A stretch of 16,955 bases of DNA from Oscillospiraceae bacterium (GTDB taxonomy: Bacteria; Bacillota; Clostridia; Oscillospirales; Acutalibacteraceae). Positions 6,402-13,808 of this stretch are shown here, piece after piece. The stretch covers positions 1 to 16,955 of the forward strand of contig DOUO01000112.1 in NCBI GenBank assembly GCA_003520555.1, written 5' to 3'. Below the pieces are notes generated by a model. That model saw only the letters and a program-made list of their open reading frames with translations, was not told where the DNA came from and searched no databases. The first letter of the stretch is position 1. Each line of letters starts with the position of its first letter. The position numbers were made by a program, and so were the translations under genes.

Positions 6402-7157
6402 TCAAAAATGACCGAATATCAAAAAGCAGATTCCCAACAGCACAGGCTGGTGTATAATGTAAATTATCAGGGTGTGTCTGCCCAAAAAAGACAGCGGCGG
6501 AATTTTAAATGTGAAAAATCTGTCCGCGCCGAGTCGCTTTATAATTCTCCAAAGGAAATATCCGAAGGCGAACAGAAAGAACCACGGCAGCAGCGGAAAA
6601 TAATCGGAAGATACAAAGCCCGCCGGCGGAAAACCGAAAAACGCCGTGACATGGTTTTGGTACAGCACACCGGGCAAATCAAAAAGCTTCAGCCCGAAAA
6701 AGGTTATGCTGCGGTTTGGCAGGCTGTAGGTCAAAATAAAAACCAACAGCGCGGCAGCCGCTCCCGTTTCGGGGTTAACGTGTTCAATCGGCTTTTGCAG
6801 TAGTCTGAGCAAAAGCATTGAAGCGCCTATGCAGGTCAGAACGCCGAACCAAATCGCAAATTCCGGAATGACAATAAGCGTCGCGACCGTCATCAAAGCG
6901 CCGCACGCGCTGACAATAAGTCCGCGTTTGAAGGCGCGGCGCGAAAAGTTCATTGAAACGCCCGAAATTAATATAAAAGAACAGCAAATAAAGCGCTCCC
7001 ACACAATTGCTCCGGTTGTGTATATCCAGCCGGTGTTTACGCCGTAAATCTGAAAAATATCGTAGCAAAAGTGGTAGGCTGTCATATTCAGAAGCGCGAT
7101 TCCGCGCAGCGCGTCAATCAGACCGAAGCGCGGTTTTGATGTGTTATTATCGTTCAT
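6402..7157 (-). CDS. DUF1624 membrane protein, acetyltransferase-like
   Basis: A polytopic membrane protein of 251 residues that begins with RFGLIDALRGIALLNMTAYHFCYDIFQIYG (10-39). This is the signature of DUF1624, the heparan-alpha-glucosaminide N-acetyltransferase catalytic-domain family. The conserved Asp-Leu/Ala-Arg-Gly and His29 are present. About seven hydrophobic segments follow, ending with FLGRHTLIIYIIHQPVLLG, a pattern shared with membrane acyltransferases. The start codon overlaps the preceding stop by one base (TAATG), indicating translational coupling. Between a GT2 and LicD, it likely O- or N-acylates a surface sugar across the membrane; acceptor and acyl group are unknown. Confidence 0.82.
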   Translation of the reverse strand: MNDNNTSKPRFGLIDALRGIALLNMTAYHFCYDIFQIYGVNTGWIYTTGAIVWERFICCSFILISGVSMNFSRRAFKRGLIVSACGALMTVATLIVIPEFAIWFGVLTCIGASMLLLRLLQKPIEHVNPETGAAAALLVFILTYSLPNRSITFFGLKLFDLPGVLYQNHVTAFFGFPPAGFVSSDYFPLLPWFFLFAFGYFLWRIIKRLGADRFFTFKIPPLSFLGRHTLIIYIIHQPVLLGICFLIFGHF

Positions 7158-8221
7158 TATTTAATCGTGTTTTCTTTAATTTTCTGTTTTACAAGTTCAA
7201 TGTGCTCGCGCGACTTGCTGTTTTTAATCTTGCGCTTCCAAAACGGAATATCAAGCAAGCCGGCAAAGGTTCCTACGCCGTAGGCGATGTGAAGCAGCGG
7301 AAATATAAACGGCAGCAGGAAAAACTGCGGCTGAATGTTTTTCATCGTAAAACAGCTTACGGAGTTTACAAAGTCAAACATTCCGTAAAGCGCCAGCAAA
7401 ACCAACAGAAAAAGCGGTTGACCGACAGCCGCGAAAATGCCGCAGACAATAAGCGCCAGCACAAACAAAAACGGAGCGAAGTGGAAGTAGGAAAGACATC
7501 CCGGGCAAACCGAAACCGTAAGACCTATCCATTTTCCGTTTGCGTATTTTTGCCTTATCATATTTTTAAGCGTATTACGCGAATGCTGGTATGAAATAAT
7601 GTCGGGACAGCAGCACATTTTGTAGCCTGCCTGACGTATGCGGTAATGGAACTCGTTGTCCTCGGTGCGTCCCAAATCCTCGTTAAATCCGCCCACCTCG
7701 GCAATAACCTCGCGCTTGTAGCAGGCGTGGAAAAGGCTGTCCATGTATTCCTTTTCGGACGCAGGTCTGCGGTATCCGGCAATTGAACTTCCGAACAGCG
7801 AATCCTCCGCGGCAAGAAGCGTCAGCTTCCATGAGCTTACGTTTGAGCTTATGTTAGGTCTGCCGCCGCCCACAACGTTTTCGCCGTGGCGGATGTTGTA
7901 AACATTGCGCGAAACAAAGTTTACCGGAATTCGCGCGTGCGCGTCAACGCGGATAATTAAATCGCCCGTCGCGGTCATAAGCGCGGCGTTCCATGAAAAC
8001 GCCTGATTGCGCTTTTCGCACTGCACAATCCTGACGTCGCGGAAGCCGTAATCGGTGTTCTTGAAATCTTCCATTTTATCGTGGGTGGCGTCTGTGGACA
8101 TGCTGTCTACAAACACAACCTCAATTTTTTCGTGAGGGTATTCCTGAAGCGAAATATCCTTGAACAGTCCGTCAATTGCATTTGCCTCGTTATAGGCAAT
8201 CATGCACAGAGAAACTATCAT
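7157..8221 (-). CDS. GT2 glycosyltransferase, ExoA-like, membrane-anchored
   Basis: A family 2 glycosyltransferase of 354 residues. GGAGGT lies 7 nt before the ATG at 8221; the upstream in-frame ATG at 8236 would put this site inside the gene, so I reject it. The N-terminal GT-A domain shows SLCMIAYNEANAI (4-16), VVFVDSMSTDAT (35-46), IIRVDAHARIP with a DxH metal motif (D93-H95), and GGFNEDLGRTEDNEFHYRIRQAGY (177-200), with the likely catalytic acidic pair at 187-188. This resembles the ExoA subgroup that uses nucleotide sugars. The C-terminal third has about three to four hydrophobic helices (246-322) and a basic tail. The next gene's start overlaps its stop. It probably transfers sugar to a lipid carrier or glycolipid on the inner face. 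Confidence 0.88.
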   Translation of the reverse strand: MIVSLCMIAYNEANAIDGLFKDISLQEYPHEKIEVVFVDSMSTDATHDKMEDFKNTDYGFRDVRIVQCEKRNQAFSWNAALMTATGDLIIRVDAHARIPVNFVSRNVYNIRHGENVVGGGRPNISSNVSSWKLTLLAAEDSLFGSSIAGYRRPASEKEYMDSLFHACYKREVIAEVGGFNEDLGRTEDNEFHYRIRQAGYKMCCCPDIISYQHSRNTLKNMIRQKYANGKWIGLTVSVCPGCLSYFHFAPFLFVLALIVCGIFAAVGQPLFLLVLLALYGMFDFVNSVSCFTMKNIQPQFFLLPFIFPLLHIAYGVGTFAGLLDIPFWKRKIKNSKSREHIELVKQKIKENTIK

Positions 8222-8244
8222 TAAATATACCTCCAAAGGAGAAG

Positions 8245-9012
8245 TCAGTTGCTTTTAAGCAGCCACTTTGTTTCGTTTGCCGAAGCGGTGATGAAATACG
8301 GCACGGTGTACAGCGCCGGAACAACAAAGAAACACAGCGCAAACCAGCCCGCAAAGCTTAACATAAGACTTAACGCCTTGCCGAAGTTTTTAAATACAAA
8401 GGGCAAAAGCATGAAGGTGCAGCCCATAACGCCTCGGCCGGGCTCAAGCGCGTAGGTAAGGAGCTGAAAGTGTACAATCAAAAGGTAAAGGAAAACCTTG
8501 ATAATTGCCGACAGCACCAAAGCGAAAATCAAAACAGCGTTTACCTCAATTGAAACTCCGTTGCCGCCCGCTTCTGCCGAAAAAAAGTGCGAAGCGTACA
8601 TATAAACGTCAAACGCTTTTGAAAGTCCCAGAAAAAACAGACCCGTTATCATGTTGAAGGAAATCGTTTTGAAGTATAAAACCGGTTCTTTGAAGAAAAA
8701 GAACATGTCGGCAACCGATGTTTCACGGTTTACGGCTAAATCCGCGCTTAGCTTAATCGCTCCGTTTAAAAGCGGGGAACACAGCGCCAGAGCCAAATAT
8801 GCCGCTACTACAATTACAAGCGAGGTAAAATTGTAGCTGTTGTAAAATTTTCCGTCGCTGTCAATTTGGTCAAAGGCATACAGCGCCGTATACTGAAGAT
8901 AAACAACGGCAATCACAGCCAGCGCAACGGCAGTCCAGCCTATAATCACCGGAACCCAGTTTCCGCGTAAAAGCGTTCGCGCTTGTTTTTTAATCAATGC
9001 GTTTTTACTCAT
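8245..9012 (-). CDS. Polytopic membrane protein, DUF975-like
   Basis: The protein is 255 residues with about five to six hydrophobic segments (roughly 18-42, 63-88, 115-135, 156-183, 200-222 and 225-245). The N-terminus ALIKKQARTLLRGNWVPVIIGW resembles the start of DUF975 proteins (a basic helix, then K/RGNW, then a membrane helix), but I see no motif that settles this. No catalytic residues stand out. A weak CGGAAA precedes the ATG. It lies 23 bp before the GT2 and 31 bp after the dipeptidase, within the same operon. Function unknown; helping assembly or flipping of the glycan product would be speculation. Confidence 0.7.
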   Translation of the reverse strand: MSKNALIKKQARTLLRGNWVPVIIGWTAVALAVIAVVYLQYTALYAFDQIDSDGKFYNSYNFTSLVIVVAAYLALALCSPLLNGAIKLSADLAVNRETSVADMFFFFKEPVLYFKTISFNMITGLFFLGLSKAFDVYMYASHFFSAEAGGNGVSIEVNAVLIFALVLSAIIKVFLYLLIVHFQLLTYALEPGRGVMGCTFMLLPFVFKNFGKALSLMLSFAGWFALCFFVVPALYTVPYFITASANETKWLLKSN

Positions 9013-9043
9013 AATTCATTTCCGTTTCATATAAATTTGCGGT

Positions 9044-10405
9044 TCAGTCCGCAGTGAAAAGGCGGTACATCGCTTCAAGGCAAATTTGCGCGTGCCGGAA
9101 AAACTTTTCGCGGTCAACGCTTTCGTCGGCGTTGTGCATATTTACTTCGTCGTCCTTAAACGCCGGACCGAACGCCACGCCGCGTCCGCCAAGCTTGCGC
9201 GCGTATGTGCCGCCGCCTGTGGAGTAAAGCTCGGGCTTTTCACCCGTCACGGCTTCGTAAGCGCCGCTCAGCACCGCAATAAGCTTGCTGTCGTCATCAA
9301 TGTATATCGGGTTAATCCTGTTCAAAACCTTAACGGAAAGTCCGCTGCGCTCGGCAACGGTGCGGAACTGCCTGAGCACATAGTCTCCGTTTACGGTAAC
9401 CGGATAACGTATGTCAAGCTTAGCGCACGCCGAATTGTCCTCGATGTGAACCACGCCCAAATTCACGGTGAGCGCTCCCGAAACCGCGTCGCTCATTTTA
9501 ATGCCCAGCGACCTGCCGTTTGTTTCGTTGTTTATTGCGTAATCAATGAAGCTGCACAGCGAACCTATGTCCTCAACGTCGTAAGCGTGGGTAATAAGGT
9601 CAATCAGCAGCGAAGCCGCGTTTTTGCCCTTTTCGGGTTCGCAGGCGTGCGCCGCCTTGCCGCGGCTTATTATCATCAAACCGTCTATTGTGTAGTTGAA
9701 TTCAAAATCACCGTCGCCGGCGTCCGCAAGGCGCATAAGCGTTTGCTCGTCGTAGCCCGACGAATCAAGCATTACGTACGCTATATCGGGCACCGCGTTA
9801 ACCGCCTTTCCCGAATGAAACTGGCTGAGCACCTTTGCTTCGTTTGTGGGGGTTGATATTTCAAGCTGAAGAATTCCCTTTTCCGCGCGGCAAATGCCGT
9901 AATCGCTGTCGGGCGTAAACGCCATGTCGGGAAGCGGCTCGGCCTTGAAGTAGCCTTCCATGTCCGTCATGCCTGTTTCCTCGGCTGTGCCGTAGATAAC
10001 GCGCAGGCTGTTTTTGCCCTGAACTCCGGCTTCATTTAAGGCCCGCAGGCAGTAAAGGCTGACCATTGACGCGCCCTTGTCGTCAATAATACCCCTGCCG
10101 AAAAGTCTGCCGTCGCGTTCGGTCAGCGCGAACGGATTAACGCTCCAGTTGTTGCCTGCCGGCACAACGTCCAAATGCGAAAGCACAGCGCAGTCGCTTC
10201 CGCCGCTGCCGAGCTTTATGTGACAGCTGTTGTCAGTCACCTTTTCGCCGTAAAGCCCGAAATCGTTTGCGCGCTTCAGCATAAATTCAAGAGCTTTTTC
10301 GCACTCCTCGTCCTTTGCGCCGTTAACCGACTCAAGGCTCATAAGGATGTTTAAATCCTGCAAAAGCTCATCCTTGTATTTTAAAATATTACTGCCGAAT
10401 ATCAT
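9044..10405 (-). CDS. Sapep/PepV-type M20 metallodipeptidase
   Basis: A Zn- or Mn-dependent M20 peptidase of 453 residues, the size of PepV and Sapep. Family residues are visible: SHLDVVPAGNNW (His77, Asp79), GRGIIDDKGA (Asp108, the usual bridging metal ligand), GTAEETGMTDM (Glu142 general base, Glu143 ligand), TPDSDYGI (Asp ligand) and a C-terminal NMHNADESV with the last His ligand. There is no signal peptide, so it is cytoplasmic and cleaves dipeptides, possibly including D-residue or beta-linked ones. The ATG overlaps the upstream stop by four bases (ATGA) and has GGAGA about 7 nt before it. Its place in a glycan operon is unexpected; recycling of wall peptides is one possible link. Confidence 0.92.
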   Translation of the reverse strand: MIFGSNILKYKDELLQDLNILMSLESVNGAKDEECEKALEFMLKRANDFGLYGEKVTDNSCHIKLGSGGSDCAVLSHLDVVPAGNNWSVNPFALTERDGRLFGRGIIDDKGASMVSLYCLRALNEAGVQGKNSLRVIYGTAEETGMTDMEGYFKAEPLPDMAFTPDSDYGICRAEKGILQLEISTPTNEAKVLSQFHSGKAVNAVPDIAYVMLDSSGYDEQTLMRLADAGDGDFEFNYTIDGLMIISRGKAAHACEPEKGKNAASLLIDLITHAYDVEDIGSLCSFIDYAINNETNGRSLGIKMSDAVSGALTVNLGVVHIEDNSACAKLDIRYPVTVNGDYVLRQFRTVAERSGLSVKVLNRINPIYIDDDSKLIAVLSGAYEAVTGEKPELYSTGGGTYARKLGGRGVAFGPAFKDDEVNMHNADESVDREKFFRHAQICLEAMYRLFTAD

Positions 10406-12882
10406 ACCGATTCTCCGTTTCTTTTGTATTGTTTTCTTGCCGAAACAAATCTGAAAAGCAGGATTGCGCCCATGTACAGCAAATATGCCGAAAGTGAAAA
10501 CAGACTTATTGTTATGCCGGCGTCAAGTCCGGGAGTTTTGTAACGAAATACTATTTTCACTTCACTGTCAGCCGGAATTTTAACTCCGCAAAAGCCGTAA
10601 TTAACCTTTTCAACATCCGCGGTCCTGCCGTTTACCTCGGCGGTAAAGCCCTCGCTGTAGGGTACGCTGAAAAACATAATGTTTTCTTCCTTGTTTTTGT
10701 TTTCGTAGAACGCCTCAAAGCCGTCTTTGGTGTAGCGGAAGGTTTTGCAGCTGTTTGCCGCAAGCGAATTGCATCGCTTTTTGTAATTATCAAAGGTCGC
10801 GGAATAGATGTAATCCTCAACGTCGCTCTTGAATCTGTTGGGATGCTCGCCGTACAAAACGCTGTAAATTTTCTCGTCATATCCCGTAATATCCGCGTAT
10901 TTTTTCATTGTTTCGCGGCTTAAAACCATGGTGTTGAGAATAATTTGCGTGCGGTCGTTTTCGCTTACACGCTTAAACTCCTCCTCGGTTACAAAGGAGT
11001 CGTAAACAAATCCCATGGGAATGTAACACTCGTTTTCGTAAATATCAAAGTTGTTGCAGGTCTTAAGATACTTCCAAAACGGCATTTTTGTGTTGCCGTT
11101 TTCATACGTAAAGCAACAGTCGTCCTTGCGGTCGCCGTTGTCCTTGTTATAATCAAAGTAGTATTTGCAGCTGAAAAGTCCGCGCAGTCCGTAGTCGGAA
11201 AAATCCGGACGCGACGCCACGTCCCTTGTTACGCCCATGGCCTTGTAAAACTGCATTATGCTTGGAGAAACCGAGCTTTGAAAGCAGTTCATGCTTTGAA
11301 CCTTCCAGTACATTGAGGTGTTGTCAACGCACTCGTAAAAGTCGCTTCGAACCTCCTCCAAATCATCAATCTTGATGTCGCCGCGTTTGTTAATAATATC
11401 GTTCTTAATCGGTTCGGTGGTGCTGCTTACCAATACGCCCGTGCCTATAATCATAAACGAGGCAACGTACGCGACAATAAGCGTTCCCACGGTTGAAGCA
11501 ATAAAGAACCGGCGTTTGTTTCCGTAGAATTTCTTGTAAACCAGCACAAACGTAAGTATTCCCGCCATTGCGACAAGCACGTACTGCCAAAATCTGTCTG
11601 TTGCGGCGGCAACGCCCATGGCAAGCGTAGGCGAATCGTTGTCGTAACCCGTTGTTGACGGTATTATGCCAATCAAAAGCGCCGCGCCCGCGGTCAGTCC
11701 CGTAGTCCACGCTACGGCTCTGCTCCAGTTTGCTTCATAATCCTCAATTGCCCTTACCGTGGCAAGACAAATCATAAGCACCAAAATGTAGAACCAGCGC
11801 GCGTAGTAAATTGAGCTGTTCATCATTTGGAACATGCTGTTCAGCACCGGAACCAGCGCGAAAAGCATCAGCAGGGTGATTACCCTCTTAAGCCAGTCTC
11901 GCTTTTTGAGCTGCAAAAACGCTATCATACCCGTAACGCCGAACATCGGCAGCCAACCTGCCACGGAAGCCCATTTGCAGTCCGAATCGGGCGTAAACAC
12001 CGGCATAGCCGGAATATCGGCGGGGAACAAAAAGCTTAAAATCGCGAGCCAGTACCTTTGAGGCTTGTCAAACACCAGAGAATCCCAGTCGCGCGGGAAG
12101 GAGTCAAGCCTGGGATTTCCCAAAATGCCCAGCACGCTCGGAAGAAGCATAAACGCCGACGCGCAAAAGCCTATGGCAACCTCCGCCGCAAGCAGCAGGA
12201 ATTTTCCGAATTTAAATTTATAGGTCTTGCTGAAGGTTATGATGAGGAAGTACATCAGCACAAACAGCGCCTGACCGGTAAAGAAGTAGTAATTTGTAAC
12301 GCACGCCGCAAAAACGGCGATTGCTAAAACTCCGCGTCTGTCGTCGTATATAAACGCGTCCAGCGCCGCCAGCAGCAGCGGAAACGCAATCATCGGTTCA
12401 TGAAAGTGGAAGAAAAATACGTTGTAAATCGAAAAGCCCGAAAACGCGTAAAGCAGTCCGCCGAGCATGGCAAAGCCAAGCCGCCGTACATAGCGCTTTA
12501 GGAATAAATACGCCGCGCTTGCCGCGCAGGCAAATTTTAATATAAGCAGGGGGCCGATAAGATACGGCACAAATTCGTTGGGGAAAGGAAGCGTCATCCA
12601 AAAAAACGGACTTCCCAAAATATAAAAGCTGTAGCTTGAAATTGTGTCGGAGCCCAAATCGGTCAGGTGGTTCCAGCCTGTGTTTCCGTTTTGTATTTCA
12701 CCGTGAATCATCTGGTAAAACGGAATTTCCTGAACGTTGAAGTCGCCGAAATAGTAGAAAATACCGCCGTTGAAGATAATAAACGGAACAAAAAGCAGAG
12801 CCGCAACGCCTAAAGCCGTTAAAAATGTCCATAATAAATAAGGACCTTGTTGTTTTTTGAGCGTCCTCGGTCGGTTGTGCAT
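10402..12882 (-). CDS. YfhO family membrane protein, GT-C-like glycosyltransferase
   Basis: A large polytopic membrane protein of 826 residues in the YfhO family. About twelve hydrophobic segments occupy residues 15 to about 480. They are followed by a long, mostly hydrophilic and presumably external domain (about 480-785) and a last helix (about 788-815) with a basic tail. GDFNVQEIPFYQ (46-57), after the first membrane helix, matches the acidic first external loop typical of GT-C enzymes. In Bacillus subtilis, YfhO works with the GT2 enzyme CsbB in glycosylating lipoteichoic acid, taking sugar from a lipid-phosphate carrier. The ExoA-like GT2 in the same operon is a candidate partner. GGAGA sits 8 nt before the ATG. 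It is the first gene of the operon. Confidence 0.87.
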   Translation of the reverse strand: MHNRPRTLKKQQGPYLLWTFLTALGVAALLFVPFIIFNGGIFYYFGDFNVQEIPFYQMIHGEIQNGNTGWNHLTDLGSDTISSYSFYILGSPFFWMTLPFPNEFVPYLIGPLLILKFACAASAAYLFLKRYVRRLGFAMLGGLLYAFSGFSIYNVFFFHFHEPMIAFPLLLAALDAFIYDDRRGVLAIAVFAACVTNYYFFTGQALFVLMYFLIITFSKTYKFKFGKFLLLAAEVAIGFCASAFMLLPSVLGILGNPRLDSFPRDWDSLVFDKPQRYWLAILSFLFPADIPAMPVFTPDSDCKWASVAGWLPMFGVTGMIAFLQLKKRDWLKRVITLLMLFALVPVLNSMFQMMNSSIYYARWFYILVLMICLATVRAIEDYEANWSRAVAWTTGLTAGAALLIGIIPSTTGYDNDSPTLAMGVAAATDRFWQYVLVAMAGILTFVLVYKKFYGNKRRFFIASTVGTLIVAYVASFMIIGTGVLVSSTTEPIKNDIINKRGDIKIDDLEEVRSDFYECVDNTSMYWKVQSMNCFQSSVSPSIMQFYKAMGVTRDVASRPDFSDYGLRGLFSCKYYFDYNKDNGDRKDDCCFTYENGNTKMPFWKYLKTCNNFDIYENECYIPMGFVYDSFVTEEEFKRVSENDRTQIILNTMVLSRETMKKYADITGYDEKIYSVLYGEHPNRFKSDVEDYIYSATFDNYKKRCNSLAANSCKTFRYTKDGFEAFYENKNKEENIMFFSVPYSEGFTAEVNGRTADVEKVNYGFCGVKIPADSEVKIVFRYKTPGLDAGITISLFSLSAYLLYMGAILLFRFVSARKQYKRNGESV

Positions 12883-12902
12883 ACTTTAATTCTCCAAATA
12901 TT

Positions 12903-12922
12903 AAAGTCAAAGCTTTGACTTT
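12903..12922. promoter_or_regulatory. Perfect 20-bp palindrome overlapping the yfbR promoter -35
   Basis: AAAGTCAAAG followed by its exact inverse CTTTGACTTT. The right half contains the -35 box TTGACT of the plus-strand promoter. It also lies in the leader of the minus-strand YfhO operon, about 20 bp before its ATG, where it could fold as RNA. A repressor operator is the simplest reading; the regulator is unknown. Confidence 0.55.
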
Positions 12923-12942
12923 TTCCGTAATTTTAGTATAAT
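12915..12942 (+). promoter_or_regulatory. Promoter for the YfbR-type nucleotidase gene
   Basis: TTGACT (12915-12920), a 16-nt spacer and TATAAT (12937-12942). Transcription would start near 12949. It faces the minus-strand promoter at 12959-12987, so the two cannot easily be occupied at the same time. Confidence 0.65.
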
Positions 12943-12953
12943 AGGTATAATCA

Positions 12954-12968
12954 ATGGTATTATACCAT
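12954..12968. promoter_or_regulatory. Perfect 7-1-7 palindrome over the minus-strand -10 box
   Basis: ATGGTAT-T-ATACCAT is a perfect 15-bp inverted repeat. A second overlapping pairing joins GGTATAAT (12944-12951) to ATTATACC (12959-12966). It covers the extended -10 of the minus-strand promoter, as expected for a repressor site. Length and symmetry recall Fur/PerR-like or GntR-like operators, but the sequence is not a canonical one. Confidence 0.5.
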
Positions 12969-12987
12969 ATTATTACCAAAATTGCAC
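12959..12987 (-). promoter_or_regulatory. Candidate promoter of the six-gene surface glycan operon
   Basis: On the minus strand there is TATAAT (12964-12959) preceded by TGG (extended -10), with a weak GTGCAA -35 (12987-12982) at 17 nt. Transcription would start near 12952, giving a leader of about 70 nt to the YfhO ATG. Confidence 0.5.
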
Positions 12988-13035
12988 TAAGATTTTGTAA
13001 AAAATTTAAAATTACGAAATATTCAGGAGTTTGTC

Positions 13036-13623
13036 ATGAACTGTTCACATTTTTACGCTATGCTTTCACGCATGAAATACATCAACCGCTGGGGTCTTAT
13101 GAACAATACCCGCAGCGAAAATATAAGCGAGCACAGCCAGCAGGTCGCGGTTTTGGCTCATTGCCTGGTGCTTATTCACAACAAGCGCTTCGGCGGCAGC
13201 CTTAACCCCGAACGAGCCGCGCTGCTCGCTGTTTTTCACGACGCAACCGAAATCATTACCGGCGACATGCCTACTCCGGTAAAATATCAAAATCCCGAAA
13301 TCCGCGACGTCTATAAAAAAATCGAGGACGGCGCCGCCGACAGGCTCATCAGACTTTTACCCGAGGATTTCAAAGAAGATTATTCCGGGATAATCCGCCA
13401 AAACGGCAGCGGCGACGAAGCTCTGCGCCCGTTTGTAAAGGCAGCGGACAGGTTTTCGGCGCTTATAAAATGCGTTGACGAGCTGCGCATGGGCAATGAT
13501 GAATTTCGCAAAGCGAAGGAAACAATTGAAGCGTCAATCCACGCCATGAAGCTGCCCGAAGCCGAGGTGTTTTTTGATGAGTTTATGCCGTCGTTCTACT
13601 TATCTCTGGACGAACAGGAATAA
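13036..13623 (+). CDS. YfbR-type 5'-deoxynucleotidase, HD domain
   Basis: Cytoplasmic HD-domain phosphohydrolase of 195 residues that removes phosphate from deoxynucleoside 5'-monophosphates, part of pyrimidine and dNTP salvage. The match to E. coli YfbR is residue-for-residue at key sites: SHFYAMLSRMKYINRWG with Arg18 and Trp19 (deoxyribose selection), His33 in SEHS, His68-Asp69 in VFHDATEIITGDMPTPVKY (metal), Glu72, and Asp138 in KAADRF. AGGAG lies 6 nt before the ATG. It is divergent from the surface glycan operon and 185 bp ahead of the LCP gene. No good terminator follows it, so some read-through into the LCP gene is possible. The symbol yfbR is used for the E. coli protein; I leave it blank because orthology was not tested. 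Confidence 0.92.
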   Translation: MNCSHFYAMLSRMKYINRWGLMNNTRSENISEHSQQVAVLAHCLVLIHNKRFGGSLNPERAALLAVFHDATEIITGDMPTPVKYQNPEIRDVYKKIEDGAADRLIRLLPEDFKEDYSGIIRQNGSGDEALRPFVKAADRFSALIKCVDELRMGNDEFRKAKETIEASIHAMKLPEAEVFFDEFMPSFYLSLDEQE

Positions 13624-13676
13624 TTATATCCAATAAAGCCGCGTATTTTCTGTCAAATTTCGTCGAACTCAAAGTT

Positions 13677-13699
13677 AATAATTCTAATTAAGAATTATT
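13677..13699 (+). other. AT-rich perfect inverted repeat upstream of the LCP gene
   Basis: AATAATTCT (13677-13685) and AGAATTATT (13691-13699) form a perfect 9-bp inverted repeat with a 5-nt centre, followed by only TT before GCGG. It is too AT-rich for a strong terminator. It ends 14 bp before the TGG of the downstream extended -10, so an operator is equally possible. Confidence 0.4.
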
Positions 13700-13712
13700 T
13701 TGCGGAATAATA

Positions 13713-13721
13713 TGGTATAAT
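13713..13721 (+). promoter_or_regulatory. Extended -10 promoter of the LCP gene
   Basis: TGGTATAAT is a full extended -10. The -35 position (13693-13698) has no consensus and falls in the inverted repeat. A second candidate, TTTACC with TATAAA 17 nt downstream, lies further towards the gene. Either gives a leader before the ATG at 13809. Confidence 0.45.
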
Positions 13722-13808
13722 TAATTGATAAGTGTATTTACCGCACATATCATATATTATATAAACAATATTTCATAATACCCCTATTACCCTTAACGGA
13801 GGAGCAAT

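Noticed and set aside
8222..8236. Upstream ATG for the GT2 gene
   Set aside because: Starting there would place the GGAGGT ribosome site inside the coding region; the ATG at 8221 is spaced correctly from it and gives the usual GT2 N-terminus.
12903..12922. Possible CtsR operator (AGTCAAA half-sites)
   Set aside because: CtsR sites are direct heptad repeats (GGTCAAA type); here the halves are inverted and no chaperone or clp gene is nearby.
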